13,719 bases of DNA from Clostridia bacterium (lineage in GTDB: Bacteria; Bacillota; Clostridia; Oscillospirales; Acutalibacteraceae). The notes beneath the pieces were generated by a model. It was not told the DNA's origin. It searched no databases and was given only the letters and a program-made list of their open reading frames with translations. Below, one piece after another: positions 1 to 5,739 of this stretch. The stretch spans positions 1 through 13,719 of the forward strand of contig CAADUC010000093.1 of assembly GCA_900752115.1 (NCBI GenBank), in the 5' to 3' direction. Position 1 is the first letter of the stretch. Each line of letters opens with the position of its first letter. Position numbers and translations under genes: made by a program.

Positions 1-1430
1 TCGTCGGCAAAGACACGCAGCGACTCGGCGACGGCCGTGTTGAGCATGATGTTCGTGCACGCGATGTTGAACGAGGAGCCGGGCATGCGGAATTCAAATT
101 TGTTGCCGGTGAAGGCGAACGGCGAGGTTCTGTTGCGGTCGGAGTGATCCAGCGGGATCGGCGGCAGAACCGACGCGCCGACAGAAACATACTGCTTCTG
201 GCTGTCGCCGCAGCTTTTCCCGGAGACGAGAGACTCAATGACGGCGTCCAGATCGTCGCCCACATACATCGAGACAATCGCCGGAGGAGCCTCATTCGCG
301 CCGAGGCGATGATCGTTGCCCGCGCTCGCAACGGAAATGCGAAGCAGATCCTGATACTCGTCGACCGCCTTGATGACAGCCGTCAGGAAGAGGAGAAACT
401 GCGCGTTCGAGATCGGCGTTTTGCCGGGATCGAGAAGGTTTTCGCCGGTATCGGTCGAGATCGACCAGTTGTTGTGCTTACCGGAGCCGTTGATGCCCTC
501 GAACGGCTTCTCATGCAGCAGACAGACAAAGCCGTGACGGTTGGCCACCTTCTTCATCATCTCCATGGCGAGCTGGTTGTGGTCGGTGGCAATGTTCGTG
601 GTGGAGAAAACGGGAGCCATCTCGTGCTGGCAGGGCGCAACCTCATTATGTTCCGTCTTCGCGGCAACACCTAGCTTCCACAGCTCCTCATCCAGATCGT
701 CCATGAACGCCTTGACGCGCGGACGGATGGATCCGAAATAATGATCCTCCAGCTCCTGTCCCTTCGGAGCCGGCGCACCGAACAGCGTCCGGCCGCTCAG
801 AATCAGATCCAGGCGCTTCGCATAATCCTCCTTGTTGATGAGGAAGTATTCCTGCTCCGCGCCGACAGTGGTCGTCACGCGCCGGACATCCTTGCCAAAA
901 AGCTTGAGAACACGGCACGCCTGCTTGCTGATGGCGTCCATGGAACGCAAAAGCGGCGTCTTCTTGTCAAGGATCTCGCCCGTGTAGGAGCAGAACGCCG
1001 TGGGAATGCACAGCGTCTTATCCTTGATAAAGGCATAGGAGGTCGGATCCCAGGCGGTATAGCCGCGGGCCTCAAACGTCGCACGCAGGCCGCCGGACGG
1101 GAAGGAGGAAGCATCCGGCTCGCCCTTCGTCAGCTCCTTACCGGAGAACTCCATGATGACGGAGCCGTCTCCCTGGGGAGAGAGGAAGGAATCGTGCTTC
1201 TCGGCGGTAACGCCGGTCATCGGCTGGAACCAATGCGTGAAATGGGTTGCGCCGTGTTCGATGGCCCAATCCTTCATCACGGAAGCGACAACGTTCGCCA
1301 CACCGGGAGCAAGGGGACTGCCCTCTTCCATCGTCTTCTTCAGGGCGCGAAAAATATCCTTCGGGAGCCTGTCGCGCATGACGGTCTCGTTGAACGAAAG
1401 ACTTCCAAACATTTCCGGTACTCTGCTCAT
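1..1430 (-). CDS. glnN: Type III glutamine synthetase (GSIII), N-terminal two thirds, runs off the left edge
   Basis: ATP-dependent synthesis of glutamine from glutamate and ammonia in the cytoplasm, by the large dodecameric GSIII family. The first 476 residues are visible; the family is usually about 700, so the C-terminus lies outside. Family motifs in order: [17 protein letters not shown] near residue 65, [12 protein letters not shown] near 115, the metal-ligand stretch [17 protein letters not shown] (usually KTRHNEVAP), [34 protein letters not shown], and [18 protein letters not shown] towards the edge. The ATG at 1430 is preceded by AGGAG nine bases upstream, and MSRVPEMFG is a typical GSIII start. 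It is the last visible gene of a minus-strand series purC, type I GS, ANTAR regulator, terminator, GSIII. A strong terminator with an ANTAR-like hexaloop sits in its 127-base leader, so expression probably depends on readthrough. No frameshift or missing core motif is seen in the visible part. Confidence 0.95.
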   Translation of the reverse strand, partial: MSRVPEMFGSLSFNETVMRDRLPKDIFRALKKTMEEGSPLAPGVANVVASVMKDWAIEHGATHFTHWFQPMTGVTAEKHDSFLSPQGDGSVIMEFSGKELTKGEPDASSFPSGGLRATFEARGYTAWDPTSYAFIKDKTLCIPTAFCSYTGEILDKKTPLLRSMDAISKQACRVLKLFGKDVRRVTTTVGAEQEYFLINKEDYAKRLDLILSGRTLFGAPAPKGQELEDHYFGSIRPRVKAFMDDLDEELWKLGVAAKTEHNEVAPCQHEMAPVFSTTNIATDHNQLAMEMMKKVANRHGFVCLLHEKPFEGINGSGKHNNWSISTDTGENLLDPGKTPISNAQFLLFLTAVIKAVDEYQDLLRISVASAGNDHRLGANEAPPAIVSMYVGDDLDAVIESLVSGKSCGDSQKQYVSVGASVLPPIPLDHSDRNRTSPFAFTGNKFEFRMPGSSFNIACTNIMLNTAVAESLRVFAD

Positions 1431-1449
1431 AAACAACACTCTCCTGTTC

Positions 1450-1462
1450 GCCGCGCTGCGGC
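1450..1462 (-). promoter_or_regulatory. Small hairpin next to the GSIII ribosome binding site
   Basis: On the minus strand GCCGC-AGC-GCGGC forms a 5-bp hairpin ending four bases before the AGGAG ribosome binding site (1445-1441). Its segment CCGCAGCGC (1461-1453) is also a perfect 9-base complement of the 5' arm of the upstream terminator (GCGCTGCGG, 1542-1534). It could therefore pair there instead. A role in switching is inference. Confidence 0.45.
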
Positions 1463-1499
1463 TTGTTTTGACTTTGGAATATTGTGGATCTCTATATAG

Positions 1500-1546
1500 A
1501 AAAAGCGCCGCGGGAAGGGAAAAATCCCCTTCACCGCAGCGCCTTT
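1500..1546 (-). terminator. Intrinsic terminator (attenuator) between the ANTAR gene and GSIII
   Basis: On the minus strand the arm GCGCTGCGG (1542-1534), a bulged T, then GAAGGG pairs with CCCTTC and CCGCGGCGC (1513-1505). That gives about 15 bp with one G-U pair around a GATTTTT loop. The tract CTTTTT follows, and the AAAG before the 5' arm can extend pairing into the T tract. It starts only 11 bases after the ANTAR stop codon and lies 69 bases before the GSIII start. It can end the upstream operon or act as a regulated attenuator for GSIII. Confidence 0.85.
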
Positions 1547-1551
1547 GCTGC
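1536..1551 (-). promoter_or_regulatory. ANTAR-type hexaloop hairpin overlapping the GSIII leader terminator
   Basis: On the minus strand GCAGC (1551-1547) pairs with GCTGC (1540-1536) around a six-base loop AAAGGC (1546-1541). A at loop position 1 and G at position 4 match the established ANTAR recognition pattern. The 3' half of the hairpin is part of the terminator's 5' arm, so the two structures exclude each other, which is the expected geometry for ANTAR antitermination. I searched the roughly 60 bases upstream for the usual first hexaloop and found none, so this is a single-loop candidate. Confidence 0.55.
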
Positions 1552-1557
1552 CGGTTT

Positions 1558-2130
1558 TCAGTTTTGCTTTTCATATTGCCGGATCACCGTAAGAGCGGCC
1601 TCCCGGCGAGAAACGCGGAGGTCCATCGCACGGCGCTCCAGACAGTGGTGCGCTTCGTCCTCCGTGAGATGCAGATGCTCGACAAGCAGACATTTTGCGC
1701 GGCAGGCCAGACGGGTATCGTCCAGCTTCTGCAGCAGCTCCGCGTTTTTTCGCTGCAGCTGCGCAATCCTCATGCGGGAAACAGACAGCAGCCGGATGGC
1801 CTGTGTCAGCGCGGAACGGGAAATCGGCTTTTCGAGGACAAACACGCCGAGCTTTTCGAGCGGCGGCGCCGCCTCCGCAGCCTGAATGGCCGGGGCGACA
1901 AGCACGATGCCTGCCATGGTTGCATCCGCAAAGGATGCGGCGAGCTCCGTACCAAATTCATCGGGAAGCGGGGCGTTGATCAGCACCAGGTCAAGGGACA
2001 GCTCAAGAAGCTTTCTTCGGGCTTCTCCCGCGCTCGCGGCCGTCACCATGCGGGAGCAGCCGCAGCTCTTCAGAAGTGACGCCAGCGCAGGAAGGGATTT
2101 CTCCCCGCTTACGATCAAGGCGTTCTCCAT
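1558..2130 (-). CDS. ANTAR-domain regulator with degenerate receiver (NitR-like antiterminator)
   Basis: A 190-residue cytoplasmic RNA-binding regulator. Residues 1-115 have a receiver-like fold ([35 protein letters not shown]). Residues about 116-144 are a predicted coiled coil ([19 protein letters not shown]). Residues about 145-190 form the ANTAR domain, with [17 protein letters not shown], the [13 protein letters not shown] block and conserved A168/M169. Where a receiver carries its phosphorylated Asp this protein has Asn52, and the N-terminal acidic pair is absent, while the Lys of the KP motif (Lys101) is kept. It therefore looks like a pseudo-receiver. I chose the ATG at 2130 because GGAGGG lies six bases upstream; the ATG at 2136 directly abuts that site. 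It follows the type I glutamine synthetase by 41 bases, the arrangement known in clostridia as glnA-nitR, and precedes a hexaloop terminator. Family knowledge says such proteins prevent termination by binding hexaloop hairpins; its targets here are inferred. Confidence 0.9.
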   Translation of the reverse strand: MENALIVSGEKSLPALASLLKSCGCSRMVTAASAGEARRKLLELSLDLVLINAPLPDEFGTELAASFADATMAGIVLVAPAIQAAEAAPPLEKLGVFVLEKPISRSALTQAIRLLSVSRMRIAQLQRKNAELLQKLDDTRLACRAKCLLVEHLHLTEDEAHHCLERRAMDLRVSRREAALTVIRQYEKQN

Positions 2131-2171
2131 TGTCATCCCTCCGTGCTGAACAGGATCGCCGTGCACCTTCC

Positions 2172-3473
2172 TCAGATCCGATCGAAATATCGCTCGATCT
2201 CATACTGGTACGGATTCTTTGCCGCCCGGTAGTCTTCGAATTCCTTCTCCTTCTGCATGAGATACTGGGAAAGGTATTTCTCCGGTAAAACAGAATGGAT
2301 AAACTCGCTCTGCCGGGCCGCCTCAAGCGCTTCGCCAAGGCTCTGCGGCAGCCGGAGCTCTCCCGCGCCAAGCCCGTCAAAATCAGAGGAAGGCGGAAGC
2401 GGCAAACCCTCCCGGACACCGCTCAAAGCCGCCTCCAGAAGAAGAGCCGCCACCACGTACGGGTTACAGGCAGGATCCGGAGAACGAACTTCAATCCGGG
2501 AATCCGAACCGGACGCGGAAGGCAGCCGTACCAGCTGGGAACGGTTCTGCGCCGACCATCCGACGGCGGACGGCGCTTCAAAGCTGCCAAGCCGCCGGTA
2601 GGAACCGGGCAGCGGATTCGCAAAGGCTGTGATCGCCGGAATGTGCCGCAGGATACCGGCCAGCATGGAGGCCGCCTGCGGATCGGGACAATCACGGAAA
2701 CTTTCAAAGATATTCTGCTCCCCTCTCCATGCAGAGAGGTTGAAATGAAGCCCGCTGCCGCTCTCGTTTTCGATTGGCTTCGGAAGGAAAGAGGCAAACA
2801 AACCGTTCTGCGCCGCAACGGCCTTGACAGCGGTGCGCAGCGTTTCGAGATTGTCTGCCGCCTGAAGCGGCGGCGAGCGGTGGAAATCCACTTCGTTCTG
2901 ACCGGGCCCCTGCTCGTGGTGCGAGCGCTCCGGACGAAGGCCCATCTCCTCAAGCGTCAGACAAATGCTTCGTCTGACATTTTCGCCGTGATCGAGCGGC
3001 ATCATATCGAAATAACCGCCCTTGTCAAGAGGCTTGAGCACCGGCTCTCCCCTCTCGTCGGTCGCAAAGAGATAAAACTCGCATTCCGGACCGAGCTGGA
3101 ACGAAAAACCCTCTTCGCGGGCTTTCTCTTCCGTCTTCGCAAGCAGGAGACGGCCGTCCCCCTCAAAGGGCCTGCCATCCGGATACCGGATGGTGCAGTA
3201 AAAGCGGGCGACGCAGCCCTGCGAGGGCCTCCACGGGAAAATAGCCAGCGTATCGGGATCGGGAAACAGAAACAGATCCGACTCCGTCACATGGCCAAAC
3301 CCCGCGATTGCGGAAGCGTCGAACGAGACTCCCTTCTCAAAGGCATGCTCGAGATACGACGACAGGATGGCGATATTCTTTTGTACGCCGAAAATATCGC
3401 AGAACGCCAGACGGATAAACTTGATATCGTTCTCCTCAACGAACTGCAGGATATCGGAAATCCCCCGTGTCAT
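2172..3473 (-). CDS. glnA: Type I glutamine synthetase
   Basis: Glutamate-ammonia ligase, 433 residues (GSI-alpha family usually about 440). Visible core motifs: beta-grasp N-terminus with DIFGVQKN, the metal ligands in LGPECEFYLF, SHHEQGPGQNEVDF, GSGLHFNLS with the conserved His, the flap Glu in FEAPSAVGWSAQNRS, and RIEVRSPDPACNPY. No adenylylation tyrosine loop of the GSI-beta type is apparent. Aligning by eye to Bacillus GlnA puts His61 where Bacillus has Arg62, a residue linked to glutamine feedback inhibition. The ATG at 3473 is chosen over the in-frame ATG at 3518 because AAAGGAG lies about ten bases upstream and the sequence from MTRGISDILQFVEEN fits the family start. It lies 52 bases after purC with no terminator between, and 41 bases before the ANTAR gene, so it is probably co-transcribed with both. 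A related gamma-glutamyl-amine ligase is possible but less likely given this context. Confidence 0.92.
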   Translation of the reverse strand: MTRGISDILQFVEENDIKFIRLAFCDIFGVQKNIAILSSYLEHAFEKGVSFDASAIAGFGHVTESDLFLFPDPDTLAIFPWRPSQGCVARFYCTIRYPDGRPFEGDGRLLLAKTEEKAREEGFSFQLGPECEFYLFATDERGEPVLKPLDKGGYFDMMPLDHGENVRRSICLTLEEMGLRPERSHHEQGPGQNEVDFHRSPPLQAADNLETLRTAVKAVAAQNGLFASFLPKPIENESGSGLHFNLSAWRGEQNIFESFRDCPDPQAASMLAGILRHIPAITAFANPLPGSYRRLGSFEAPSAVGWSAQNRSQLVRLPSASGSDSRIEVRSPDPACNPYVVAALLLEAALSGVREGLPLPPSSDFDGLGAGELRLPQSLGEALEAARQSEFIHSVLPEKYLSQYLMQKEKEFEDYRAAKNPYQYEIERYFDRI

Positions 3474-3525
3474 CGGGTTATCTCTCCTTTCGCGCGCATC
3501 GCCCCGCGGCGCGTCCAATCAGAAA

Positions 3526-4236
3526 TTATTTGCCCAGGAGACGGTGCAGAACCTCGCGGTAGGCTTCCTCCTCACCGCCGAGATCGCGGCGGAACAGATC
3601 CTTGTCAAGATGGGCATGGGTCTTGACGTCCCAGAAACGGCAGGTGTCGGGGCTGATCTCATCTGCGAGAATCACGTTGCCGTCCACATCGCGGCCAAAC
3701 TCAAGCTTGAAATCGATGAGCTCAATGCCTGCAGTCTTGAGGTACTCGCCGAGCTCCTTGTTGATTTTCATGCTGAAGTCCGCAATCTGACGCAGCTCCT
3801 CAGGAGTGGCAACGCCAAGAGCGGCGATGTGATACTCGTTGACCATCGGATCCCCGAGAGCGTCATCCTTATAGCAGTACTCGAGCACGGTGGTGTTGAG
3901 CTTCGTGCCCTCCTCCATGCCGAGACGCTTGGCAAGGCTGCCGGCCGCGACGTTGCGGACGATAACCTCAAGCGGAATGATCTGTACCTTCTTGACGAGA
4001 GTATCCGTATCGGAAACCTCCTCAACAAGATGGGTCGGGATTCCCTTGCTCTCCAGGAAGCGCATCAGGTGATTCGTCACCAGATTGTTGACGACGCCCT
4101 TGCCGCGGATCGTTCCGCGCTTCGCGCCGTTGCCGGCGGTCGCGTCGTCCTTGTAGCTGACGAGGTAAACGTCCGGGCGGTCCGTTTTGAATACTTTCTT
4201 TGCTTTTCCTTCATAAAGCAGTTCCAGTTTTTCCAT
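3526..4236 (-). CDS. purC: Phosphoribosylaminoimidazole-succinocarboxamide synthase (SAICAR synthetase)
   Basis: Catalyses ATP-dependent addition of aspartate to CAIR, giving SAICAR in de novo purine synthesis; cytoplasmic. At 236 residues it has the normal bacterial length. Motifs: [11 protein letters not shown] at the start (ATP site), the signature [15 protein letters not shown] near residue 87, [11 protein letters not shown] near 174, and [10 protein letters not shown] near 194. The ATG at 4236 is preceded by GAGAGG ten bases upstream. It is the first gene of the minus-strand series, with a near-consensus promoter at 4365-4337 and a leader of about 95 bases that folds into a long hairpin. 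The type I glutamine synthetase follows after 52 bases. Pairing a purine gene with glutamine synthesis makes sense because the purine pathway consumes glutamine. No anomaly is seen in the coding region. Confidence 0.97.
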   Translation of the reverse strand: MEKLELLYEGKAKKVFKTDRPDVYLVSYKDDATAGNGAKRGTIRGKGVVNNLVTNHLMRFLESKGIPTHLVEEVSDTDTLVKKVQIIPLEVIVRNVAAGSLAKRLGMEEGTKLNTTVLEYCYKDDALGDPMVNEYHIAALGVATPEELRQIADFSMKINKELGEYLKTAGIELIDFKLEFGRDVDGNVILADEISPDTCRFWDVKTHAHLDKDLFRRDLGGEEEAYREVLHRLLGK

Positions 4237-4282
4237 GATTCAAAATCCTCTCTTCCTGCGGCAATTTTCCGTAGATGATCCA

Positions 4283-4322
4283 CAAAGGGCACTACGGAAG
4301 CATGTACCCCGCAGCGCCCTTG
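4283..4322 (-). promoter_or_regulatory. Long hairpin in the purC leader, with competing partners near the ribosome binding site
   Basis: On the minus strand CAAGGGCGCTGCGG (4322-4309) pairs with CCGTAGTGCCCTTTG (4297-4283), with one bulge and G-U pairs, around an 11-base loop. No U tract follows (CCCTTTGTGG), so it is not a convincing terminator. Two alternatives compete. CCGTAG (4297-4292) can pair with CTACGG (4274-4269). CTGCGG (4314-4309) can pair with CCGCAG (4261-4256), immediately before the GAAGAGAGG ribosome binding region. This suggests a switch acting on translation or RNA stability; that is inference. Confidence 0.45.
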
Positions 4323-4325
4323 CTG
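4312..4325 (-). promoter_or_regulatory. ANTAR-type hexaloop hairpin in the purC leader
   Basis: On the minus strand CAGC (4325-4322) pairs with GCTG (4315-4312) around the loop AAGGGC (4321-4316). A at position 1 and G at position 4 match the ANTAR pattern. It starts about five bases after the expected transcription start and overlaps the 5' arm of the longer purC leader hairpin. It resembles the loops in the GSIII, carA and amt leaders. Confidence 0.45.
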
Positions 4326-4336
4326 TTTACAAGTGT

Positions 4337-4365
4337 ATTGTAGCGCGTTCTGATGCGTCTGTCAA
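4337..4365 (-). promoter_or_regulatory. Promoter for purC and the glutamine synthetase operon
   Basis: On the minus strand TTGACA (4365-4360), a 17-base spacer and TACAAT (4342-4337) give a near-consensus housekeeping promoter. The expected start is near 4330, about 95 bases before the purC ATG. It is divergent from the carA promoter. Confidence 0.85.
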
Positions 4366-4476
4366 GTCCATCCTCCCAAAGTGTGCAGATTTTATACTTT
4401 GCTCTAAAATCCCCTCTTTTCTCCGTGCGGAATCGGTGCATCTTCTGAAAAAAGAGAAAAGCCCTCTTGCAAGTTC
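4366..4476. other. Region between the divergent purC and carA promoters
   Basis: This 111-base stretch separates the two -35 boxes and holds no credible gene. It contains an inverted repeat, CTTTTCTC (4416-4423) and GAGAAAAG (4454-4461), 30 bases apart. A shared operator is possible, but such purine/pyrimidine-biased repeats also arise by chance. I recognise no known operator here. Confidence 0.4.
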
Positions 4477-4505
4477 TTGACCTTTTTCCTGCAAAGTGAT
4501 ATAAT
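4477..4505 (+). promoter_or_regulatory. Promoter for carAB
   Basis: TTGACC (4477-4482), a 17-base spacer and TATAAT (4500-4505) form a near-consensus promoter. The expected start is around 4511-4514, so the leader terminator begins less than ten bases downstream. Confidence 0.87.
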
Positions 4506-4515
4506 ACCGTGCGAT

Positions 4516-4529
4516 GGACAAAGGCGTTC
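4516..4529 (+). promoter_or_regulatory. ANTAR-type hexaloop hairpin in the carA leader
   Basis: GGAC (4516-4519) pairs with GTTC (4526-4529, one G-U pair) around the six-base loop AAAGGC (4520-4525). A at position 1 and G at position 4 match the ANTAR pattern. The loop and 3' half coincide with the terminator's outer 5' arm AAAGGCGT, so the two folds exclude each other. Confidence 0.5.
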
Positions 4530-4577
4530 ACAGGCCGTTCCCGGACGGGGCGGTCTGGGGACGCCTTTTTCTTTTTT
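4520..4577 (+). terminator. Leader terminator (attenuator) upstream of carA
   Basis: Outer arms AAAGGCGT (4520-4527) and ACGCCTTT (4561-4568) enclose CAGGCCG (4531-4537) paired with CGGTCTG (4551-4557). The TTTTTCTTTTTT tract follows. It lies between the carA promoter and its ATG, so it must be bypassed for carAB expression. No PyrR-binding consensus is apparent, which argues against the classical pyrimidine attenuator of Bacillus. Confidence 0.82.
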
Positions 4578-4632
4578 ATCTGTTTATTTTCCGGGCGCGC
4601 GAAGATTCGGCCCCGGGTCAGGAGGGTACGCC

Positions 4633-5739
4633 ATGGAAAAAGCAATCTATCTTCTTCTGGAAAACGGCGCGTGGTTCGCCGGAAAAAGCTTCGGCGCTCA
4701 GCCTGAGAACGGCGAGGTTTCCGGAGAGGTCGTCTTCACCACCGCCATGACCGGTTACCTCGAGACGCTCACCGATCCCAGCTATTGCGGGCAGATCGTC
4801 GTACAGACCTTCCCGCTCATTGGGAACTACGGCGTGATTCCCGCCGATTTCGAAAGCGTCCGCCCGAGACTGGCGGCTTATATTGTAAAAGAGTGGTGCC
4901 GGGTTCCCTCCAATTTCCGAAGCGAGGGGGATCTCGACGCCTTTTTAAAAGGAAACGGAATTCCGGGCCTCTACGGCATCGACACACGCGCCCTGACCCG
5001 GACGCTGCGGGACCACGGAACCATGAACGCCCTTCTCACAACGAAAGCGCCGCCATACGGCGAGGACATCCTCAAAAGGCTGCGCAGCTTCCGCCAGGAG
5101 CCGGCCGTCCCGCTGGTGACGCGGCAGAAACCGGAGAGCTTTGAAGGCAAAGGTCCGCACGTCGTCCTCTGGGACTTCGGCGCAAAGCAGAATCTTATCC
5201 GTGAGCTGACAAAGCGCGGCTGCCGGGTAACGACCGTTCCCTCTTTTTATACGGCGGATCAGATCCTCGCCCTCTCCCCGGACGGCGTCCTGCTCTCAAA
5301 CGGGCCGGGCGATCCCGTGGACAACGGGGACATTATCCGGCAGGTCCAAAAGCTTTTTGCGGCAAAACTCCCGATGATGGGCGTCTGTCTCGGTCACCAG
5401 CTTATGGCGCTCGCGAACGGAGCGTCAACAGAAAAACTGCCCTTCGGCCACCGCGGTGCGAATCAGCCTGTCAAGGACCTTCGGACGGGGCGCGTGGCCG
5501 TCACAAGCCAGAATCACGGCTACACCGTCCGCCCGGATTCTCTGCCGGAGATTGCGTCGCTGCGCTTCGTCAACTGCAACGACGGTACCTGTGAGGGAAT
5601 CGACTACCACAACGCTCCGGCTTTCTCCGTGCAGTTCCACCCCGAAGCGTGCGGAGGACCGCACGACACCGCCTATCTCTTCAATTGCTTCCTGAAGCTC
5701 GTCAATCACACGGAAAGCGAGGAATTCCCATGCCGTTAA
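4633..5739 (+). CDS. carA: Carbamoyl-phosphate synthase, small (glutamine amidotransferase) subunit
   Basis: Hydrolyses glutamine and passes ammonia through a tunnel to CarB for carbamoyl phosphate, the precursor of arginine and pyrimidines. It has 368 residues, the usual length. The N-terminal CarA-specific domain shows GEVVFTTAMTGYLETLTDPSY. The C-terminal class I amidotransferase domain carries the nucleophile Cys252 in GVCLGHQ, with His336 and Glu338 in QFHPEA completing the triad. The chosen ATG follows AGGAGGG with about six bases of spacing. An in-frame ATG further up (4477) lies inside the promoter and cannot be the start. It overlaps carB by ten bases, so translation is probably coupled. 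Transcription starts at the promoter at 4477-4505 and passes a leader terminator with an ANTAR-like hexaloop, suggesting nitrogen-responsive control (inference). Confidence 0.97.
   Translation: MEKAIYLLLENGAWFAGKSFGAQPENGEVSGEVVFTTAMTGYLETLTDPSYCGQIVVQTFPLIGNYGVIPADFESVRPRLAAYIVKEWCRVPSNFRSEGDLDAFLKGNGIPGLYGIDTRALTRTLRDHGTMNALLTTKAPPYGEDILKRLRSFRQEPAVPLVTRQKPESFEGKGPHVVLWDFGAKQNLIRELTKRGCRVTTVPSFYTADQILALSPDGVLLSNGPGDPVDNGDIIRQVQKLFAAKLPMMGVCLGHQLMALANGASTEKLPFGHRGANQPVKDLRTGRVAVTSQNHGYTVRPDSLPEIASLRFVNCNDGTCEGIDYHNAPAFSVQFHPEACGGPHDTAYLFNCFLKLVNHTESEEFPCR

Noticed and set aside
2131..2166. Upstream in-frame starts for the ANTAR gene (ATG at 2166 and 2136).
   Set aside because: The GGAGGG site is placed correctly only for the ATG at 2130; the other starts lie upstream of it or directly against it.
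4506..4632. PyrR-type attenuator before carA.
   Set aside because: I found no PyrR-binding consensus or antiterminator/anti-antiterminator set; only a single terminator and the short hexaloop hairpin are visible.
4514..4750. Open frame starting at the carA transcription start (ATG at 4514).
   Set aside because: No ribosome binding site is possible so close to the start, it runs through the terminator and into carA out of frame, and the residues follow the hairpin sequence.
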